Shown in pieces: positions 8,735-18,252 of a stretch of 64,000 bases of DNA. The DNA comes from Ochrobactrum sp. CGA5 (lineage in GTDB: Bacteria; Pseudomonadota; Alphaproteobacteria; Rhizobiales; Rhizobiaceae), in NCBI RefSeq assembly GCF_006345815.1, contig NZ_VCIG01000007.1, forward strand, positions 62,001-126,000, read 5' to 3'. The notes under the pieces were generated by a model that did no database searches, was not told the DNA's origin, and saw nothing but the letters and a program-made list of their open reading frames with translations. Both the position numbers and the translations under genes were made by a program. Position 1 is the first letter of the stretch. Every line of letters starts with the position of its first letter.

Positions 8735-10039
8735 ATGAGTAATTTCTCTCCCCGTGAGATCGTCTCCGAACTCGACCGCTTCATCATCGGCCAGAACGAC
8801 GCCAAGCGCGCGGTCGCTATCGCGCTGCGCAATCGCTGGCGTCGCCAGCAGCTCGAAGGCCAGATGCGCGAAGAGGTAATGCCAAAGAATATCCTGATGA
8901 TCGGACCGACCGGCGTCGGCAAGACGGAAATTTCCCGGCGCCTCGCAAAACTGGCCGGTGCGCCATTCGTCAAGGTGGAAGCAACCAAGTTCACCGAAGT
9001 CGGCTATGTCGGCCGCGACGTCGAGCAGATCGTTCGCGATCTCGTCGAGGTTGCCATCACGCTCGTCCGTGAAAAACGCCGCGAGGACGTGAAGGCCAAG
9101 GCGCATCTCAATGCAGAAGAACGGGTGCTGGATGCGCTGGTTGGCAAGACCGCCAGCCCCGCCACTCGCGACAGCTTCCGCAAGAAATTGCGCAATGGCG
9201 AAATGGACGACAAGGAAATCGAAATCGAAGTCGCCGATACCGGCTCGGGTCCAAGCTTTGAAATTCCGGGTATGCCGGGCGCCAATATCGGCGTCATGAA
9301 CCTGTCCGACATGCTGGGCAAGGCCATGGGCGGACGTACCAAGACACGCAAGACCACAGTCAAGGATTCCTATCCGATCCTGATCAACGATGAATCCGAC
9401 AAGCTTCTGGATCAGGACCAGATCGTGCAGGAAGCGCTCCGCGTCACCGAAGACGAAGGCATCGTGTTCATCGACGAAATAGACAAGATCGCATCGCGCG
9501 AAGGCGGTATGGGTGCCGGTGTGTCACGCGAAGGCGTGCAGCGCGATCTGCTGCCGCTGGTAGAGGGCACGACGGTTGCAACCAAATACGGACCGGTCAA
9601 GACCGACCACGTATTGTTCATCGCATCCGGTGCGTTCCACGTGTCCAAACCGTCCGACCTGCTGCCGGAATTGCAGGGCCGTCTGCCGATCCGAGTGGAA
9701 CTCAACGCGCTGACGCGCGAAGACTTCCGCCGCATCCTGACAGAAACCGAAGCGAGCCTGATCAAGCAGTATATCGCTCTGATGGAGACGGAAGAGGTGA
9801 AGCTCGACATCACCGATGACGCCATCGACGCCTTGGCCGATATTGCTGTCGATCTGAATGCAACAGTAGAAAATATCGGTGCGCGTCGGCTGCAGACGGT
9901 GATGGAACGCGTTCTGGACGAGATTTCATTCACCGCGCCCGACAAAACCGGTGCGACATTCGTCATCGATGCGGCCTATGTAAAAGACAAGATCGGCAGC
10001 CTTGCCAAGAATACAGATCTGTCGCGCTTCATCCTGTAA
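8735..10039 (+). CDS. hslU: HslU (ClpY) ATPase subunit of HslUV protease
   Basis: HslU is the AAA+ unfoldase that recognises, unfolds and threads substrates into HslV. The 434-residue protein begins [19 protein letters not shown]; the ATG seven codons upstream in the same frame lies inside the DUF2585 gene and was rejected. Visible motifs are Walker [10 protein letters not shown], the pore motif GYVGRD, the large I-domain insertion (about residues 110-235), Walker [11 protein letters not shown] and the sensor regions near [13 protein letters not shown] and [11 protein letters not shown]. Length matches the family. A strong terminator follows. Confidence 0.98.
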   Translation: MSNFSPREIVSELDRFIIGQNDAKRAVAIALRNRWRRQQLEGQMREEVMPKNILMIGPTGVGKTEISRRLAKLAGAPFVKVEATKFTEVGYVGRDVEQIVRDLVEVAITLVREKRREDVKAKAHLNAEERVLDALVGKTASPATRDSFRKKLRNGEMDDKEIEIEVADTGSGPSFEIPGMPGANIGVMNLSDMLGKAMGGRTKTRKTTVKDSYPILINDESDKLLDQDQIVQEALRVTEDEGIVFIDEIDKIASREGGMGAGVSREGVQRDLLPLVEGTTVATKYGPVKTDHVLFIASGAFHVSKPSDLLPELQGRLPIRVELNALTREDFRRILTETEASLIKQYIALMETEEVKLDITDDAIDALADIAVDLNATVENIGARRLQTVMERVLDEISFTAPDKTGATFVIDAAYVKDKIGSLAKNTDLSRFIL

Positions 10040-10085
10040 AAGTGGCCATAAAGCCACGGAGCGAGTTCACTTTCGTAAATACTGC

Positions 10086-10120
10086 AAAAACCCCTCGACT
10101 TGCATCGGGGGGTTTTTTAT
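10086..10120 (+). terminator. Rho-independent terminator of the hslVU transcript
   Basis: An A-rich left arm with ACCCC pairs with GGGGT, followed by a run of six T residues. It lies about 50 bases after the hslU stop and ahead of the DUF1402 gene. Confidence 0.8.
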
Positions 10121-10172
10121 TTTCGCCGCAAATTTTCCCGTATATTCACGATAGCAGGACAGTTCCCTTACA

Positions 10173-11153
10173 ATGATCAGAATAATGGGCGCAAAGCCGC
10201 GACGTACCTTTGCCGGATTTGTCCTGGCTATCAGCCTTGCCTGCCAGAGCGCCTATGCGGCAACGGTCGTGCCCCCGGGCAATCGCAATTTGGAACAGCC
10301 GCCGATTCCCGGCGCATCGGCCAAGCGCACGCGTGAGCTCAGCACGACATACGAGAAGAAATATCAGAAGATCTACAATCTCCTGAAAAAGGATGCCTCG
10401 CTGCGCTCCAAGATCCGGTCGACAGCAGCAGCCTATGGCATTGATCCTGTCCACATCGTCGGCGCGATTGTGGGCGAGCACACCTATAATGTCGACGTCT
10501 ACGACCGGCTCCAGACCTACTACGTCAAAGCCATGTCCTATGTGAACCAAGGCGTAAGCTTCGGCTACAATGGTGAAAGCATCGGTCAGTTCATCAAACG
10601 ACCGGAATTTGCCGACTGCCTGAAATTCAAGGACAGCTATTCGCTATGGTCCTGTCGCGAAAATGTCTGGAACAAAAGTTTCCGCGGCAGATCGGTCGAC
10701 GGCAACGCATATCCCAACAATCGTTTCAGCGCGGTTTTCTTCCAGCCGTTCTATGCCGGGCAGACGTTCGGTCTCGGTCAGATCAATCCGCTGACAGCCT
10801 TGCAAATGTCCGACATGGTGCACCGCGTTTCTGGCCTGCCTAAACTCGATGCCGAAGACGGAAATGCCGTCTACAAGACGATCATGGATCCAGATCTGAC
10901 CTTGCCTTACATTGCAGCAACGTTGAAACAGTCGATCAACGCCTACCGACAGATTGCCGATTTCGATATTTCGAAAAATCCTGGGCTGACGGCAACGCTC
11001 TACAACACCGGTGGCGCAGAAGCACGAGCCCGGGCGCTGGCCAGCGAAAATGCCAAACGAAAAGCTGCTGGCCAGGAACCGACGCTACCGCAGGAAAACT
11101 ACTATGGCTGGCTGGTGAATTCCAAGCTCGACGAGCTTAAGGCGCTTTTCTAA
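10173..11153 (+). CDS. DUF1402 family exported protein
   Basis: The 326-residue protein starts with a basic N-terminus and a hydrophobic core ending SAYAATVVPP, a clear Sec signal peptide with cleavage near residue 29, so it is periplasmic. The rest matches the DUF1402 family of Rhizobiales, with features such as GAIVGEHTYNVDVYDRLQTY and FGLGQINPLTALQMSD. A conserved Glu after a helix and the GLGQINP segment recall lysozyme-like lytic transglycosylases, so a peptidoglycan role is possible but inferred. A second ATG at codon 5 is an alternative start. It converges with the XRE gene, overlapping it by four bases. Confidence 0.85.
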   Translation: MIRIMGAKPRRTFAGFVLAISLACQSAYAATVVPPGNRNLEQPPIPGASAKRTRELSTTYEKKYQKIYNLLKKDASLRSKIRSTAAAYGIDPVHIVGAIVGEHTYNVDVYDRLQTYYVKAMSYVNQGVSFGYNGESIGQFIKRPEFADCLKFKDSYSLWSCRENVWNKSFRGRSVDGNAYPNNRFSAVFFQPFYAGQTFGLGQINPLTALQMSDMVHRVSGLPKLDAEDGNAVYKTIMDPDLTLPYIAATLKQSINAYRQIADFDISKNPGLTATLYNTGGAEARARALASENAKRKAAGQEPTLPQENYYGWLVNSKLDELKALF

Positions 11154-11542
11154 TTTATCTGAACGGGTTTGATACCACGGCGGCGCTTGCGCGCTGCCTC
11201 TATTTCTTCGCTGAGATGCCTTATTGTCTCGCGGTCTATGATGCGGATATTGCGCGCCAGAAGATTGGCGAGTTCCGTGGCCTGCGGTGACAGGCCAGAC
11301 GTGTCGATCACCACGCGGGGATGCGATACGGCGGCAAGATTCTGCAACTCTTCCGCCTCGTCCCAGATGATATTGAAGTAGGTGATGATACGCTGAAGCA
11401 GGTCCCAGGTCGGCTGGCCGCGCCGGCCATGTTCCAGTGCAGACAGATAGGCGGGTGAAACGCGAAGCGCTGCCGCCATATCCTTCTGCGTCACACCGCG
11501 TTCTTCCCGCAATTCACGCAGGCGTATTCCAAATGGCGTCAT
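11150..11542 (-). CDS. XRE-family helix-turn-helix regulator
   Basis: The 130-residue protein has an N-terminal Cro/CI-type HTH (residues 5-60: LRELREERGVTQKDMAAALRV, then SPAYLSALEHGRRG) and a C-terminal segment of about 70 residues without recognised domains, ending in a basic helix. It overlaps the end of the Smr gene by four bases and follows it on the same strand. Its targets are unknown. The tight coupling to Smr and mltA suggests a conserved transcription unit, not a mobile regulator. Confidence 0.85.
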   Translation of the reverse strand: MTPFGIRLRELREERGVTQKDMAAALRVSPAYLSALEHGRRGQPTWDLLQRIITYFNIIWDEAEELQNLAAVSHPRVVIDTSGLSPQATELANLLARNIRIIDRETIRHLSEEIEAARKRRRGIKPVQIN

Positions 11543-12153
11543 CGCGGCCTGCTTCCTCCCGGCAGTATCTGCTGTGCTTTGTTTTGGGTCTGGCGGCGAA
11601 GCCGTACATAAAGGGCGCCATGCCCGCCATGATGCCGAGCCGCATCCTCATAGGCACTCACCAGAAGCCGGAACAGCGGTGTAGAGAACCAATGGGGCAC
11701 CGCCTGTCGCAAAATTCCTTCGCTACCAAATGAACGGCCTTTGCCGGTAATGACCATGACATGACGCAAGCCACGTGCATGAGCGCTGACCAGAAATCCA
11801 TAGAGCAGGCCGTGCGCCTCTCCCTGCGTGAGACCATGCAGATCGATGCGGGCCTCAATATCAACACGGCCTTTTGCAAGCTTTCTATGCGTCGGCTTGT
11901 CGAGTGACCGAATCTGCATTTCGCCGAGCGCCGACAAGCCCTTCTTCGGTTTGCTCGTTTCGACCACAGGCTGAAGCTTCGCCTTGGGAGGGCGCTTGTC
12001 TTCTTCCGCCATCAACGATTCGAAGTCGGGAAGCTCATCCTGTTTCGCGTTTGGCTTGATCAGGGGCTTTGCGGTTTTCGCAACCGCTTCCCACAGGATA
12101 CGGTCTTCGGGCCGCAAATAATCCTTTTCCGGCTTTCCGGTCTCGCGCGCCAT
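11539..12153 (-). CDS. Smr-domain protein
   Basis: This 204-residue protein has a variable charged N-terminus (about 100 residues) and a C-terminal Smr domain: IDLHGLTQGEAHGLLYGFL, VMVITGKG, and the later PHWFSTPLFR, with the DLHG and GKG motifs intact. Smr domains bind or cleave branched DNA or RNA; this short form, without MutS, is widespread in alphaproteobacteria. It sits five bases after mltA and is overlapped by the XRE gene downstream, so the three are likely one operon. The substrate is not known. Confidence 0.9.
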   Translation of the reverse strand: MARETGKPEKDYLRPEDRILWEAVAKTAKPLIKPNAKQDELPDFESLMAEEDKRPPKAKLQPVVETSKPKKGLSALGEMQIRSLDKPTHRKLAKGRVDIEARIDLHGLTQGEAHGLLYGFLVSAHARGLRHVMVITGKGRSFGSEGILRQAVPHWFSTPLFRLLVSAYEDAARHHGGHGALYVRLRRQTQNKAQQILPGGSRPR

Positions 12154-12158
12154 CCCGC

Positions 12159-13256
12159 TCAGGCCTCCAGAAGCCCGCGCGGCACAAGCGCATAAAAGTC
12201 GGCATCATCCTTCACGCCGCCGGCGATCTCGCCTGCAGTATCGCCGGAGCCTGCGAACAGATCGCCGCGGGCGGGGCCAACGATCGCCGTTCCCGTATCC
12301 TGCGCGATCATCAGGCGTGCAAAGGGTTCGCCGTCAAAGACAGTGACATTGGGTGCGCTAATATAGATCGGCGTTCCGAATGTGTGGAGTAATTTGTCGA
12401 CAGCAAGCGAACGCCCGGCAGTCAGCGGGACTTTTGCTGCCGCAATCGGACCGGCGTTAGGGTCGTCCACCGGAGCTTCCCGGAAAAAAATGTAGGATCG
12501 GTTCTGCCAGATGAGTTCATCGGCCTTGTCTGGATGCTCGGTCAGCCAGCGGCGGATCGACTGCATGGAAATCTCTGAAGCCGGAATTTCACCATTCGCA
12601 ACCAAAATACGGCCAATGCCTGTAAACGGGTGGCCGGATTTGGCTGCATATGTAATGCGCATCAACCCACCATCGCGCAGTTTGAGGCGCGCAGCACCCT
12701 GCACATGCGCGAAAAAGGCATCGACCCGGTCGGCGATAAAAGCAATTTCCAGCCCGCGCCCGGAAAGGCATCCCTGTTCGATTGTCCGACGGTCGTCATA
12801 TTCCGCAAGACCGGTCTTGGTTCGACGCGCAAAGGCAAAGGACGGATCGAGGCCCGCCGGGCGGTTTTCGTCTGTTACCTTCACAAGGTCGTCGGGCTGG
12901 CGCAGGAAGGGCACTTTGAACCGGCCGTCGGCCTGGAGAGAAGCTTCGATCTCCGGTTCATAGAAAGCGGTGACAAAGCCTTTTCCCTGATTGGCAGCGA
13001 TCTGGCAGGGGGTGAAATTCCGTTCAAAAAAAACGCGTGCATCTTCCACACCCGGATTGTCGAGGTTGCGCGCGGCCGCAAAGATCGGCTCCAGGGCCTC
13101 GAAACGGATGCCGAGACCGCCGCTCTTGTAAGTTTGGTGTGACGCATAATCGGCAGAACGGCGAAACGCAGCGAATGCTGCAGACTGATCGTCCCGGTTC
13201 CAGCCCGGACAATCGGAAAAAGCCACCGGGCGCAAAATCCTCGCCAAGCCGTTCAT
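12159..13256 (-). CDS. mltA: Membrane-bound lytic murein transglycosylase A (MltA family)
   Basis: MltA cleaves the MurNAc-GlcNAc bond of peptidoglycan to form 1,6-anhydro ends, contributing to wall turnover. The 365-residue protein contains the MltA barrel domain (AFYEPEIEASL near residue 95, then LRIT-type RITYAAKSGHPFTGIGRIL) and the C-terminal 3D domain with the conserved acids in MIAQDTGTAIVGPARGDLF. No convincing signal peptide is visible from this start, which is unusual for an exported enzyme; the true start might differ or export may be atypical. It is the first gene of the leftward mltA-smr-xre unit. Confidence 0.92.
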   Translation of the reverse strand: MNGLARILRPVAFSDCPGWNRDDQSAAFAAFRRSADYASHQTYKSGGLGIRFEALEPIFAAARNLDNPGVEDARVFFERNFTPCQIAANQGKGFVTAFYEPEIEASLQADGRFKVPFLRQPDDLVKVTDENRPAGLDPSFAFARRTKTGLAEYDDRRTIEQGCLSGRGLEIAFIADRVDAFFAHVQGAARLKLRDGGLMRITYAAKSGHPFTGIGRILVANGEIPASEISMQSIRRWLTEHPDKADELIWQNRSYIFFREAPVDDPNAGPIAAAKVPLTAGRSLAVDKLLHTFGTPIYISAPNVTVFDGEPFARLMIAQDTGTAIVGPARGDLFAGSGDTAGEIAGGVKDDADFYALVPRGLLEA

Positions 13257-13276
13257 CGCCGCATCCGTCTAACTAT

Positions 13277-13313
13277 GCACAAACAAAAAGGCCGCTGAGG
13301 TGGGTCAGCGGCC
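13277..13313 (-). terminator. Terminator of the Tim44-like gene
   Basis: Read on the minus strand, GGCCGCTGA (loop CCCACC) TCAGCGGCC is followed by TTTTTGTTTG. It lies 19 bases beyond the stop of the Tim44-like gene and before mltA. Confidence 0.87.
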
Positions 13314-13331
13314 CGATTCACACGCTTTCTC

Positions 13332-14027
13332 TTAGTCTTCCGCCTCGGTCGCGACAAGCTTCCAATTTGGATCACGCGATCGTGTATCGCGGGCAAACGT
13401 CCAGAGATCCTTAATCTCAAGCACATTTTCCGGATCACCATCGATCAGTTTTCCGTCCTTGTCATAGGTGGAGGAAATCATCTGGCTGACGATGTTGACC
13501 GTCACGTGCGCTTCCGATCCTTTCATCTCGGCACCGGCAACTTCTGCCTTATCAATGCCAACAAAGGACGAACGCACGCTTTCACCGCGGGCTTCACGCT
13601 CATCAATTGCCGAAACGAACCCCTCAAAAACATCTTTGGAGAGCAGGTTCTTCAGAACATTTCGATCACCGTCGGCGAAGGACATTACGATCATTTCATA
13701 AGCGATCTTCACGCCATCCACGAAGCTGGGCGGATCGAACGATGGATCGGCAGCATAAATCGCGCGCAGACCATCATTGACCGGCGTACCAGCCGGAGCG
13801 GCTTTGTCGATAGCGGTGAAATCTTTTTCGCCCGCACGGCGTGGCAGGGAAACGACGTTGTCCATTTCACCGCTGGCCGGTGAAGTATCGGCACTGCGAG
13901 CTGATGTGTAAGGATCGAAGGGAGGTTTTTCACTTCCGGTACGACGGCCAAGAACATTCCTCAGCTGGAGAAAGATAATCACCGCTGCGATGAAGAAGAA
14001 TATCGTGCCAAAATCAAAAAATTCCAT
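13332..14027 (-). CDS. Tim44-domain membrane-anchored protein
   Basis: The 231-residue protein has one N-terminal membrane segment (about residues 4-22, FFDFGTIFFFIAAVIIFLQ), a Pro/Ser-rich linker, and a C-terminal Tim44-like domain (about residues 90-229, NTF2-like fold) ending with WKLVATEAED. Alphaproteobacterial proteins of this type are relatives of the mitochondrial import motor component Tim44; the bacterial role is in the inner membrane but poorly defined. It is divergent from fxsA and near secB and dnaQ, an arrangement conserved in this order. Confidence 0.87.
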   Translation of the reverse strand: MEFFDFGTIFFFIAAVIIFLQLRNVLGRRTGSEKPPFDPYTSARSADTSPASGEMDNVVSLPRRAGEKDFTAIDKAAPAGTPVNDGLRAIYAADPSFDPPSFVDGVKIAYEMIVMSFADGDRNVLKNLLSKDVFEGFVSAIDEREARGESVRSSFVGIDKAEVAGAEMKGSEAHVTVNIVSQMISSTYDKDGKLIDGDPENVLEIKDLWTFARDTRSRDPNWKLVATEAED

Positions 14028-14247
14028 GCCGCCTGCCGCTAATTGAAGGAACAGGCATTTCGCCTTTCCCTATCCCTAGTTTGTATTTCATACATATAGA
14101 TCGGCTTACGTCATCATTCAAATCCCGATCATGCGTACCTATTTGATATTGCATGACAGACAGTTTCAATTTCGTTCCGAACCTGAAAAAGTTACAATTC
14201 CGGCTAAACTGAAAAAGTGAAGCCAAACAACAAAGGTCGTAATTTAC

Positions 14248-14757
14248 GTGTCCTCCTCTCTCGCCCCACTCATCATGCTGGCGATGCCCTTCATCGAAAT
14301 TGCCGGTTTCGTCATCATCGGCAGCAAGATCGGCGTTTTCGCGACTTTGGGTCTTATTATTCTGAGCGCAATGCTGGGTTTCTTTCTGCTGCGTGTTCAG
14401 GGCATCGGGCTTTTGCAGCGCATTCGCACCGAAGCCGCGGCTGGTCGCGTACCGGATCGCGAAATGGTGCATGGCGCCATGCTGGTTTTGGCGGCGATCC
14501 TGCTGATTGTGCCCGGCTTTGTGAGCAGCGCTATCGGCATTTTGCTGTTCATTCCGTTCATTCGCGATTTCATGTGGGAGAAATTCATGCGCGGTCGCAT
14601 GGTCGTCGCTACGACCACGCGCTATTCGGACAGTTATGGACACCAGCGCCCAGGTTCAAATCCGCGTCAGGACCATATCATCGATCTCGATCCCGAGGAT
14701 TACACCACAAGGCCGAATGAAAACTCGCCATGGAAAGACGACCGCAAAGATCATTGA
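14248..14757 (+). CDS. fxsA: FxsA-like membrane protein
   Basis: The 169-residue FxsA-family protein has two long hydrophobic stretches in the N-terminal half (about residues 5-50, LIMLAMPFIEIAGFVIIG and LGLIILSAMLGFFLLRVQG) and a third near 80-110 (AMLVLAAILLIVPGFVSSAIG), with the family motif PGFVSS. The E. coli homologue affects exclusion of phage T7 when overproduced. The frame starts at a GTG (14248); the first ATG is nine codons in and would remove part of the first segment, so GTG is preferred. The C-terminal tail is polar and probably cytoplasmic. Confidence 0.88.
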   Translation: MSSSLAPLIMLAMPFIEIAGFVIIGSKIGVFATLGLIILSAMLGFFLLRVQGIGLLQRIRTEAAAGRVPDREMVHGAMLVLAAILLIVPGFVSSAIGILLFIPFIRDFMWEKFMRGRMVVATTTRYSDSYGHQRPGSNPRQDHIIDLDPEDYTTRPNENSPWKDDRKDH

Positions 14758-14902
14758 ATGCGCAAATACTAACCTAAAAAGCCTTTCTTGCCTCATGTCC
14801 GCGCACATGCTAGCCAAACATTCCGACCTTTCGGTGCAAGCTGAATGCAGCTCGCGCCGGAGAGGACAAAAATTTTAATCATCGATAGAAGGCATACCCA
14901 TA

Positions 14903-15394
14903 ATGAGCGATAAGGCCGCGGGCGAAGTAAAGAACGGGAATGGCGCGACGGCTGAGCCGTCCCTCAACATTCTGGCGCAATATGTGAAGGACCTTTCCTT
15001 TGAGAGCCCCGGCGCGCCGCTGTCGCTGCGTCCGCGCGAAAAGGCACCGTCCATCAACATCAACGTGAACGTAAACGCCAATCCGCTTTCCGAAACGGAT
15101 TTCGACGTTGTGCTGACGCTGGAAGCCAAGGCCGTTGACGGCAAGGATGTCCTCTTCAACACCGAACTCGTCTATGGCGGCGTGTTTCGCATTCAGGGCA
15201 TCCCGCAGGAGCACATGCTTCCGCTTCTGTTCATCGAATGCCCGCGTCTTCTGTTCCCGTTCGCTCGCCAGATCATTGCTGACGCGACGCGCAACGGTGG
15301 CTACCCGCCGCTGATGATCGACCCGATCGATTTCGCGCAGATGTTCCAGCAGCGTATGGCCGAAGAACAGGCCAAGTCCGCTGTAAAGAGCTGA
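14903..15394 (+). CDS. secB: Protein-export chaperone SecB
   Basis: SecB holds presecretory proteins unfolded in the cytosol and delivers them to SecA. The 163-residue protein has the family core: [80 protein letters not shown] and [10 protein letters not shown], and an acidic, Gln-rich C-terminal tail for SecA contact. It is monocistronic, with a perfect terminator 18 bases downstream. Confidence 0.97.
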   Translation: MSDKAAGEVKNGNGATAEPSLNILAQYVKDLSFESPGAPLSLRPREKAPSININVNVNANPLSETDFDVVLTLEAKAVDGKDVLFNTELVYGGVFRIQGIPQEHMLPLLFIECPRLLFPFARQIIADATRNGGYPPLMIDPIDFAQMFQQRMAEEQAKSAVKS

Positions 15395-15412
15395 TCGACT
15401 GCTTCATGATGC

Positions 15413-15440
15413 AAAAAGCCCGGCTGAGCCGGGCTTTTTT
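15413..15440. terminator. Bidirectional terminator between secB and dnaQ
   Basis: A 12-bp stem AAAAAGCCCGGC pairs with GCCGGGCTTTTT around a 3-base loop (TGA), with T residues on the right and A residues on the left. It lies between convergent secB and dnaQ and can serve both. Confidence 0.93.
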
Positions 15441-15443
15441 CGT

Positions 15444-16145
15444 TCAGGGTAGATATTTTTTCCAGATGGCCTTGTCCCCCAACTTACCGACAAGCGCCGC
15501 GTGTGCAGCGCGCTCTGCATCGGAAACCCGTGGCGCAATAGGCCTCGGGCGGGAGGCAAGAACAATTGACACAGCGCTCTGCCCGGTATTGTTGCCGCTT
15601 GTGACATCGCCCATGCTAAGTCCAAGCGCCGTCTGCTTGCCGCCGATCAGTTCGATATAGACTTCAGCCAAAATCTCGGAATCGAGCAATGCGCCGTGCA
15701 GGGTACGGTGTCCATTTTCGATGCCATAGCGTTTGCACAGCGCATCGAGCGAATTTGGCCCCATCGGATGCTTGCGGCGAGCAAGCGCCAATGTGTCGAT
15801 AATGCGTTCCGACTGGATTTCAGCCTGTCCAAGCCTTGCCAGTTCAGCGTTGATGAAGCCGAGGTCGAACATGGCATTGTGTGCCACCAGCTTAGCACCA
15901 TCGAAAAACTCGAGAAACTCGTCCAGAATTTCCGCGAATGTCGGCTTGTCCAGCAATTGTTCATTGCTGATGCCGTGCACCGCGAGCGCCTCTGGGTGAA
16001 CCTGACGTCCCTGCGGGTTGATGTATTTATGGAAAGTACGGCCTGTGGGGAACTTGTTGATCAGTTCCACGCCGCCGATTTCGATCACACGGTCCTCAAG
16101 CCTTTCCAGACCGGTGGTTTCCGTATCGAAAACGATTTCACGCAT
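15444..16145 (-). CDS. dnaQ: DNA polymerase III epsilon subunit (3'-5' exonuclease)
   Basis: DnaQ proofreads replication within the polymerase III core. The start was placed at the ATG giving MREIVFDTETTGLERLEDR (233 residues), because the catalytic ExoI motif begins within six residues; the frame extends 27 codons upstream without family character. ExoI is FDTETTGLE, ExoII is LVAHNAMFDLGFINAEL, and ExoIII is the epsilon form GHRTLHGALLDSEILAEVY. The C-terminal tail probably binds the alpha subunit. It ends the ppsR-maf-aroE-coaE-dnaQ block. Confidence 0.96.
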   Translation of the reverse strand: MREIVFDTETTGLERLEDRVIEIGGVELINKFPTGRTFHKYINPQGRQVHPEALAVHGISNEQLLDKPTFAEILDEFLEFFDGAKLVAHNAMFDLGFINAELARLGQAEIQSERIIDTLALARRKHPMGPNSLDALCKRYGIENGHRTLHGALLDSEILAEVYIELIGGKQTALGLSMGDVTSGNNTGQSAVSIVLASRPRPIAPRVSDAERAAHAALVGKLGDKAIWKKYLP

Positions 16146-16197
16146 TGAAGAACCTCTCAGGACATACTTTGAGCACACTATAACACGCTGCCGGCCA

Positions 16198-16800
16198 CTA
16201 TTCGGTGGCGACCGCCGGCTTTCCACTCAATTCCGCAATGATGTCGGCAATCTGGCGGCGTAGATTATCGAAACTCCCGCTTGTATCGAGAATGAAGTCG
16301 GCTCTTGCGCGCTTTTCCGCATCCGGCGTCTGGCGCGCGAGAATGGCATCGAGCTTCTGTTCCGTCATGCCCGGTCGCGCAAGCACACGAATGCGTTGCA
16401 CCTCGGCCGGGGCAGAGACAACGACGATCTTGTCCACGCGCTTGTCTCCGCCTGTTTCAAAAAGCAGTGGAATATCGATCAGCGCCAGAGGCGCGCCAGC
16501 TTCTTCCGCACTCTGGCGAAAAACCTCTTCTTCCTCACGCACAAGCGGATGAACGATGGCTTCGAGCTTTTTCAAGGCTTCGGGGTTTCCGATAACGGCT
16601 GCGGAAAGCTTTTCCCGATTGACCGTGCCGTCTTCCACCGTACCCGGAAACACAGCCTCGATCAGTGGTGCCGCACGACCCGAATAAAGCCGATGTACCG
16701 CATCGTCGGCGCTATAGATCGGAACACCGGCTTCGGCGAACATGTTCGCCGCCGTTGTCTTTCCCATCCCGATGGAACCGGTTAGCCCGAGTACGATCAT
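16198..16800 (-). CDS. coaE: Dephospho-CoA kinase
   Basis: CoaE phosphorylates the 3'-hydroxyl of dephospho-CoA, the last step of CoA synthesis. The 200-residue P-loop kinase has [19 protein letters not shown] with the Walker A motif, then [10 protein letters not shown] and the lid region near [19 protein letters not shown], with [18 protein letters not shown] at the C-terminal side. Its ATG overlaps the aroE stop by four bases. Together with coaA at 2.4 kb, both ends of the CoA pathway lie in the window. Confidence 0.97.
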   Translation of the reverse strand: MIVLGLTGSIGMGKTTAANMFAEAGVPIYSADDAVHRLYSGRAAPLIEAVFPGTVEDGTVNREKLSAAVIGNPEALKKLEAIVHPLVREEEEVFRQSAEEAGAPLALIDIPLLFETGGDKRVDKIVVVSAPAEVQRIRVLARPGMTEQKLDAILARQTPDAEKRARADFILDTSGSFDNLRRQIADIIAELSGKPAVATE

Positions 16801-17645
16801 AGAGCACCAGCCTTTGCCATATCCGCCAGAATATGCTCACGCAGCGCTTTCGTCACTTGCGGCCTTTCGCCGAACCAGCGCTCGAAACCCGGAACGGCCT
16901 GATGCAGCAACATGCCAAGCCCATCCACAGTCACCAGACCGGCTTCCTCGGCTTTTTTCAGGAATGGCGTCTTGAGCGGCACATAAACAATATCGGTCGC
17001 AACTGTCTTTCGCGACGCCTTGCCGAAATCGAGCGGAAATGTTTCGTGCTCGTCATGCCCGCTCATGCCAAGCGATGTTGTGTTGACGATCAATCCGGCA
17101 TCGGAGACCAGATTTTGCACCTGATCCCAGCCATGTGCCGAGACACGCGGTCCGAAATGGGTCGCGAGATCTTGCGCCCGGCTCACCGTCCGATTGACGA
17201 TGGCGACTTTCTTAAAGCCGCGCGACAAAAGCGCGTGAACGATTGCCCGGCTTGCACCACCCGCACCCAGGACAAGCGCACTGTCGGCATCGTCCCAGTC
17301 GGGGGCCGACGCATCGAGATTGGCCGCAAAGCCGTAGGCATCGGTATTGCCACCACAAAGCCTGCCATTTTCCAGCCAGAGGGTATTGACCGCACCAATA
17401 GCTTTGGCGGCTTCATCCAGACTTTCCGCGGCAGCATAGGCCGCTTCCTTGTGCGGAATGGTGACGTTGCCACCGGCAAAACCGTTTTCGGCAAGCGACG
17501 AAGCAAAAGCGCCGAAATCCTCCGGCTTCACTTCTATCGCCTCATAAGAACCATCGATCCCAAGTTCCCTGAGCCAGAAACCATGGATCAGCGGCGACCG
17601 CGAATGCTTGATAGGAAAGCCGGTGACAAACGCCTTCTTAGCCAT
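16797..17645 (-). CDS. aroE: Shikimate dehydrogenase
   Basis: AroE reduces 3-dehydroshikimate to shikimate with NADPH. The 282-residue protein has the substrate-binding [15 protein letters not shown], the catalytic Lys in GNVTIPHKE, the Asp in [10 protein letters not shown], and the nucleotide-binding GAGGASRA followed by IVNRTVSRA. It overlaps maf by eight bases and coaE by four. aroK and aroB at 58-60 kb encode other steps of the same pathway but are a separate unit. Confidence 0.97.
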   Translation of the reverse strand: MAKKAFVTGFPIKHSRSPLIHGFWLRELGIDGSYEAIEVKPEDFGAFASSLAENGFAGGNVTIPHKEAAYAAAESLDEAAKAIGAVNTLWLENGRLCGGNTDAYGFAANLDASAPDWDDADSALVLGAGGASRAIVHALLSRGFKKVAIVNRTVSRAQDLATHFGPRVSAHGWDQVQNLVSDAGLIVNTTSLGMSGHDEHETFPLDFGKASRKTVATDIVYVPLKTPFLKKAEEAGLVTVDGLGMLLHQAVPGFERWFGERPQVTKALREHILADMAKAGAL

Positions 17646-18237
17646 CGATCAGTTTTTCCTTCCGCAGTTCAGCCAGCAGCGGTAACAACGGCAGACCGAC
17701 AATCGTGAAATAATCGCCTTCGATCTTCTCGAAAAGCTGAATGCCCGCTCCTTCAACCTGATAGGCACCGACGCTCGAAAGCGCGACGTCCCCGACACGA
17801 CCGAGATAACGCCCGACAAAGCCCGGATCGAGATCGCGCATGGTCATGCGGGCAATCGAAACGTGACGCCACAGGGATTTGCCATCCTTCACCAGCGCGA
17901 CAGCACTGTTCAACTGGTGGGTCTTGCCAGAAAATTTCAGAAGCTGGCGGCGCGCCGCTTCCATATCTGCGGGCTTGTGGAAAATCTCGTCGCCGAGCGA
18001 CAATGTCTGGTCGCAGCCGATCACCACCGCGCCGGGGTTCTTCTCGCTCACATCGATCGCCTTCGCCTCGGCCAGAACCTGTGCGACTTCTTCCGGCGTG
18101 GCGCCCGTTTCATAAAGCGGGGCTTCTACCGCGCGCTCGTCGATATCCGCGCTTGCTGTTGAAAACTCTATGCCGGCATTTTTCAACAAAGCTGAACGGA
18201 AAGGGCTTTTGGAGGCGAGAACGAGTTTGTCCGTCAT
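17638..18237 (-). CDS. Maf-family nucleotide pyrophosphatase
   Basis: The 199-residue Maf protein hydrolyses nucleoside triphosphates, probably modified or non-canonical ones, and the family is linked to septum control in Bacillus. The substrate loop reads [12 protein letters not shown], a variant of the usual SPRR motif with Phe in place of the first Arg. Other landmarks are [24 protein letters not shown] and [28 protein letters not shown]. It overlaps aroE and lies 15 bases after ppsR. Confidence 0.93.
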   Translation of the reverse strand: MTDKLVLASKSPFRSALLKNAGIEFSTASADIDERAVEAPLYETGATPEEVAQVLAEAKAIDVSEKNPGAVVIGCDQTLSLGDEIFHKPADMEAARRQLLKFSGKTHQLNSAVALVKDGKSLWRHVSIARMTMRDLDPGFVGRYLGRVGDVALSSVGAYQVEGAGIQLFEKIEGDYFTIVGLPLLPLLAELRKEKLIDG

Positions 18238-18252
18238 GGCTGCAATCCTTGT

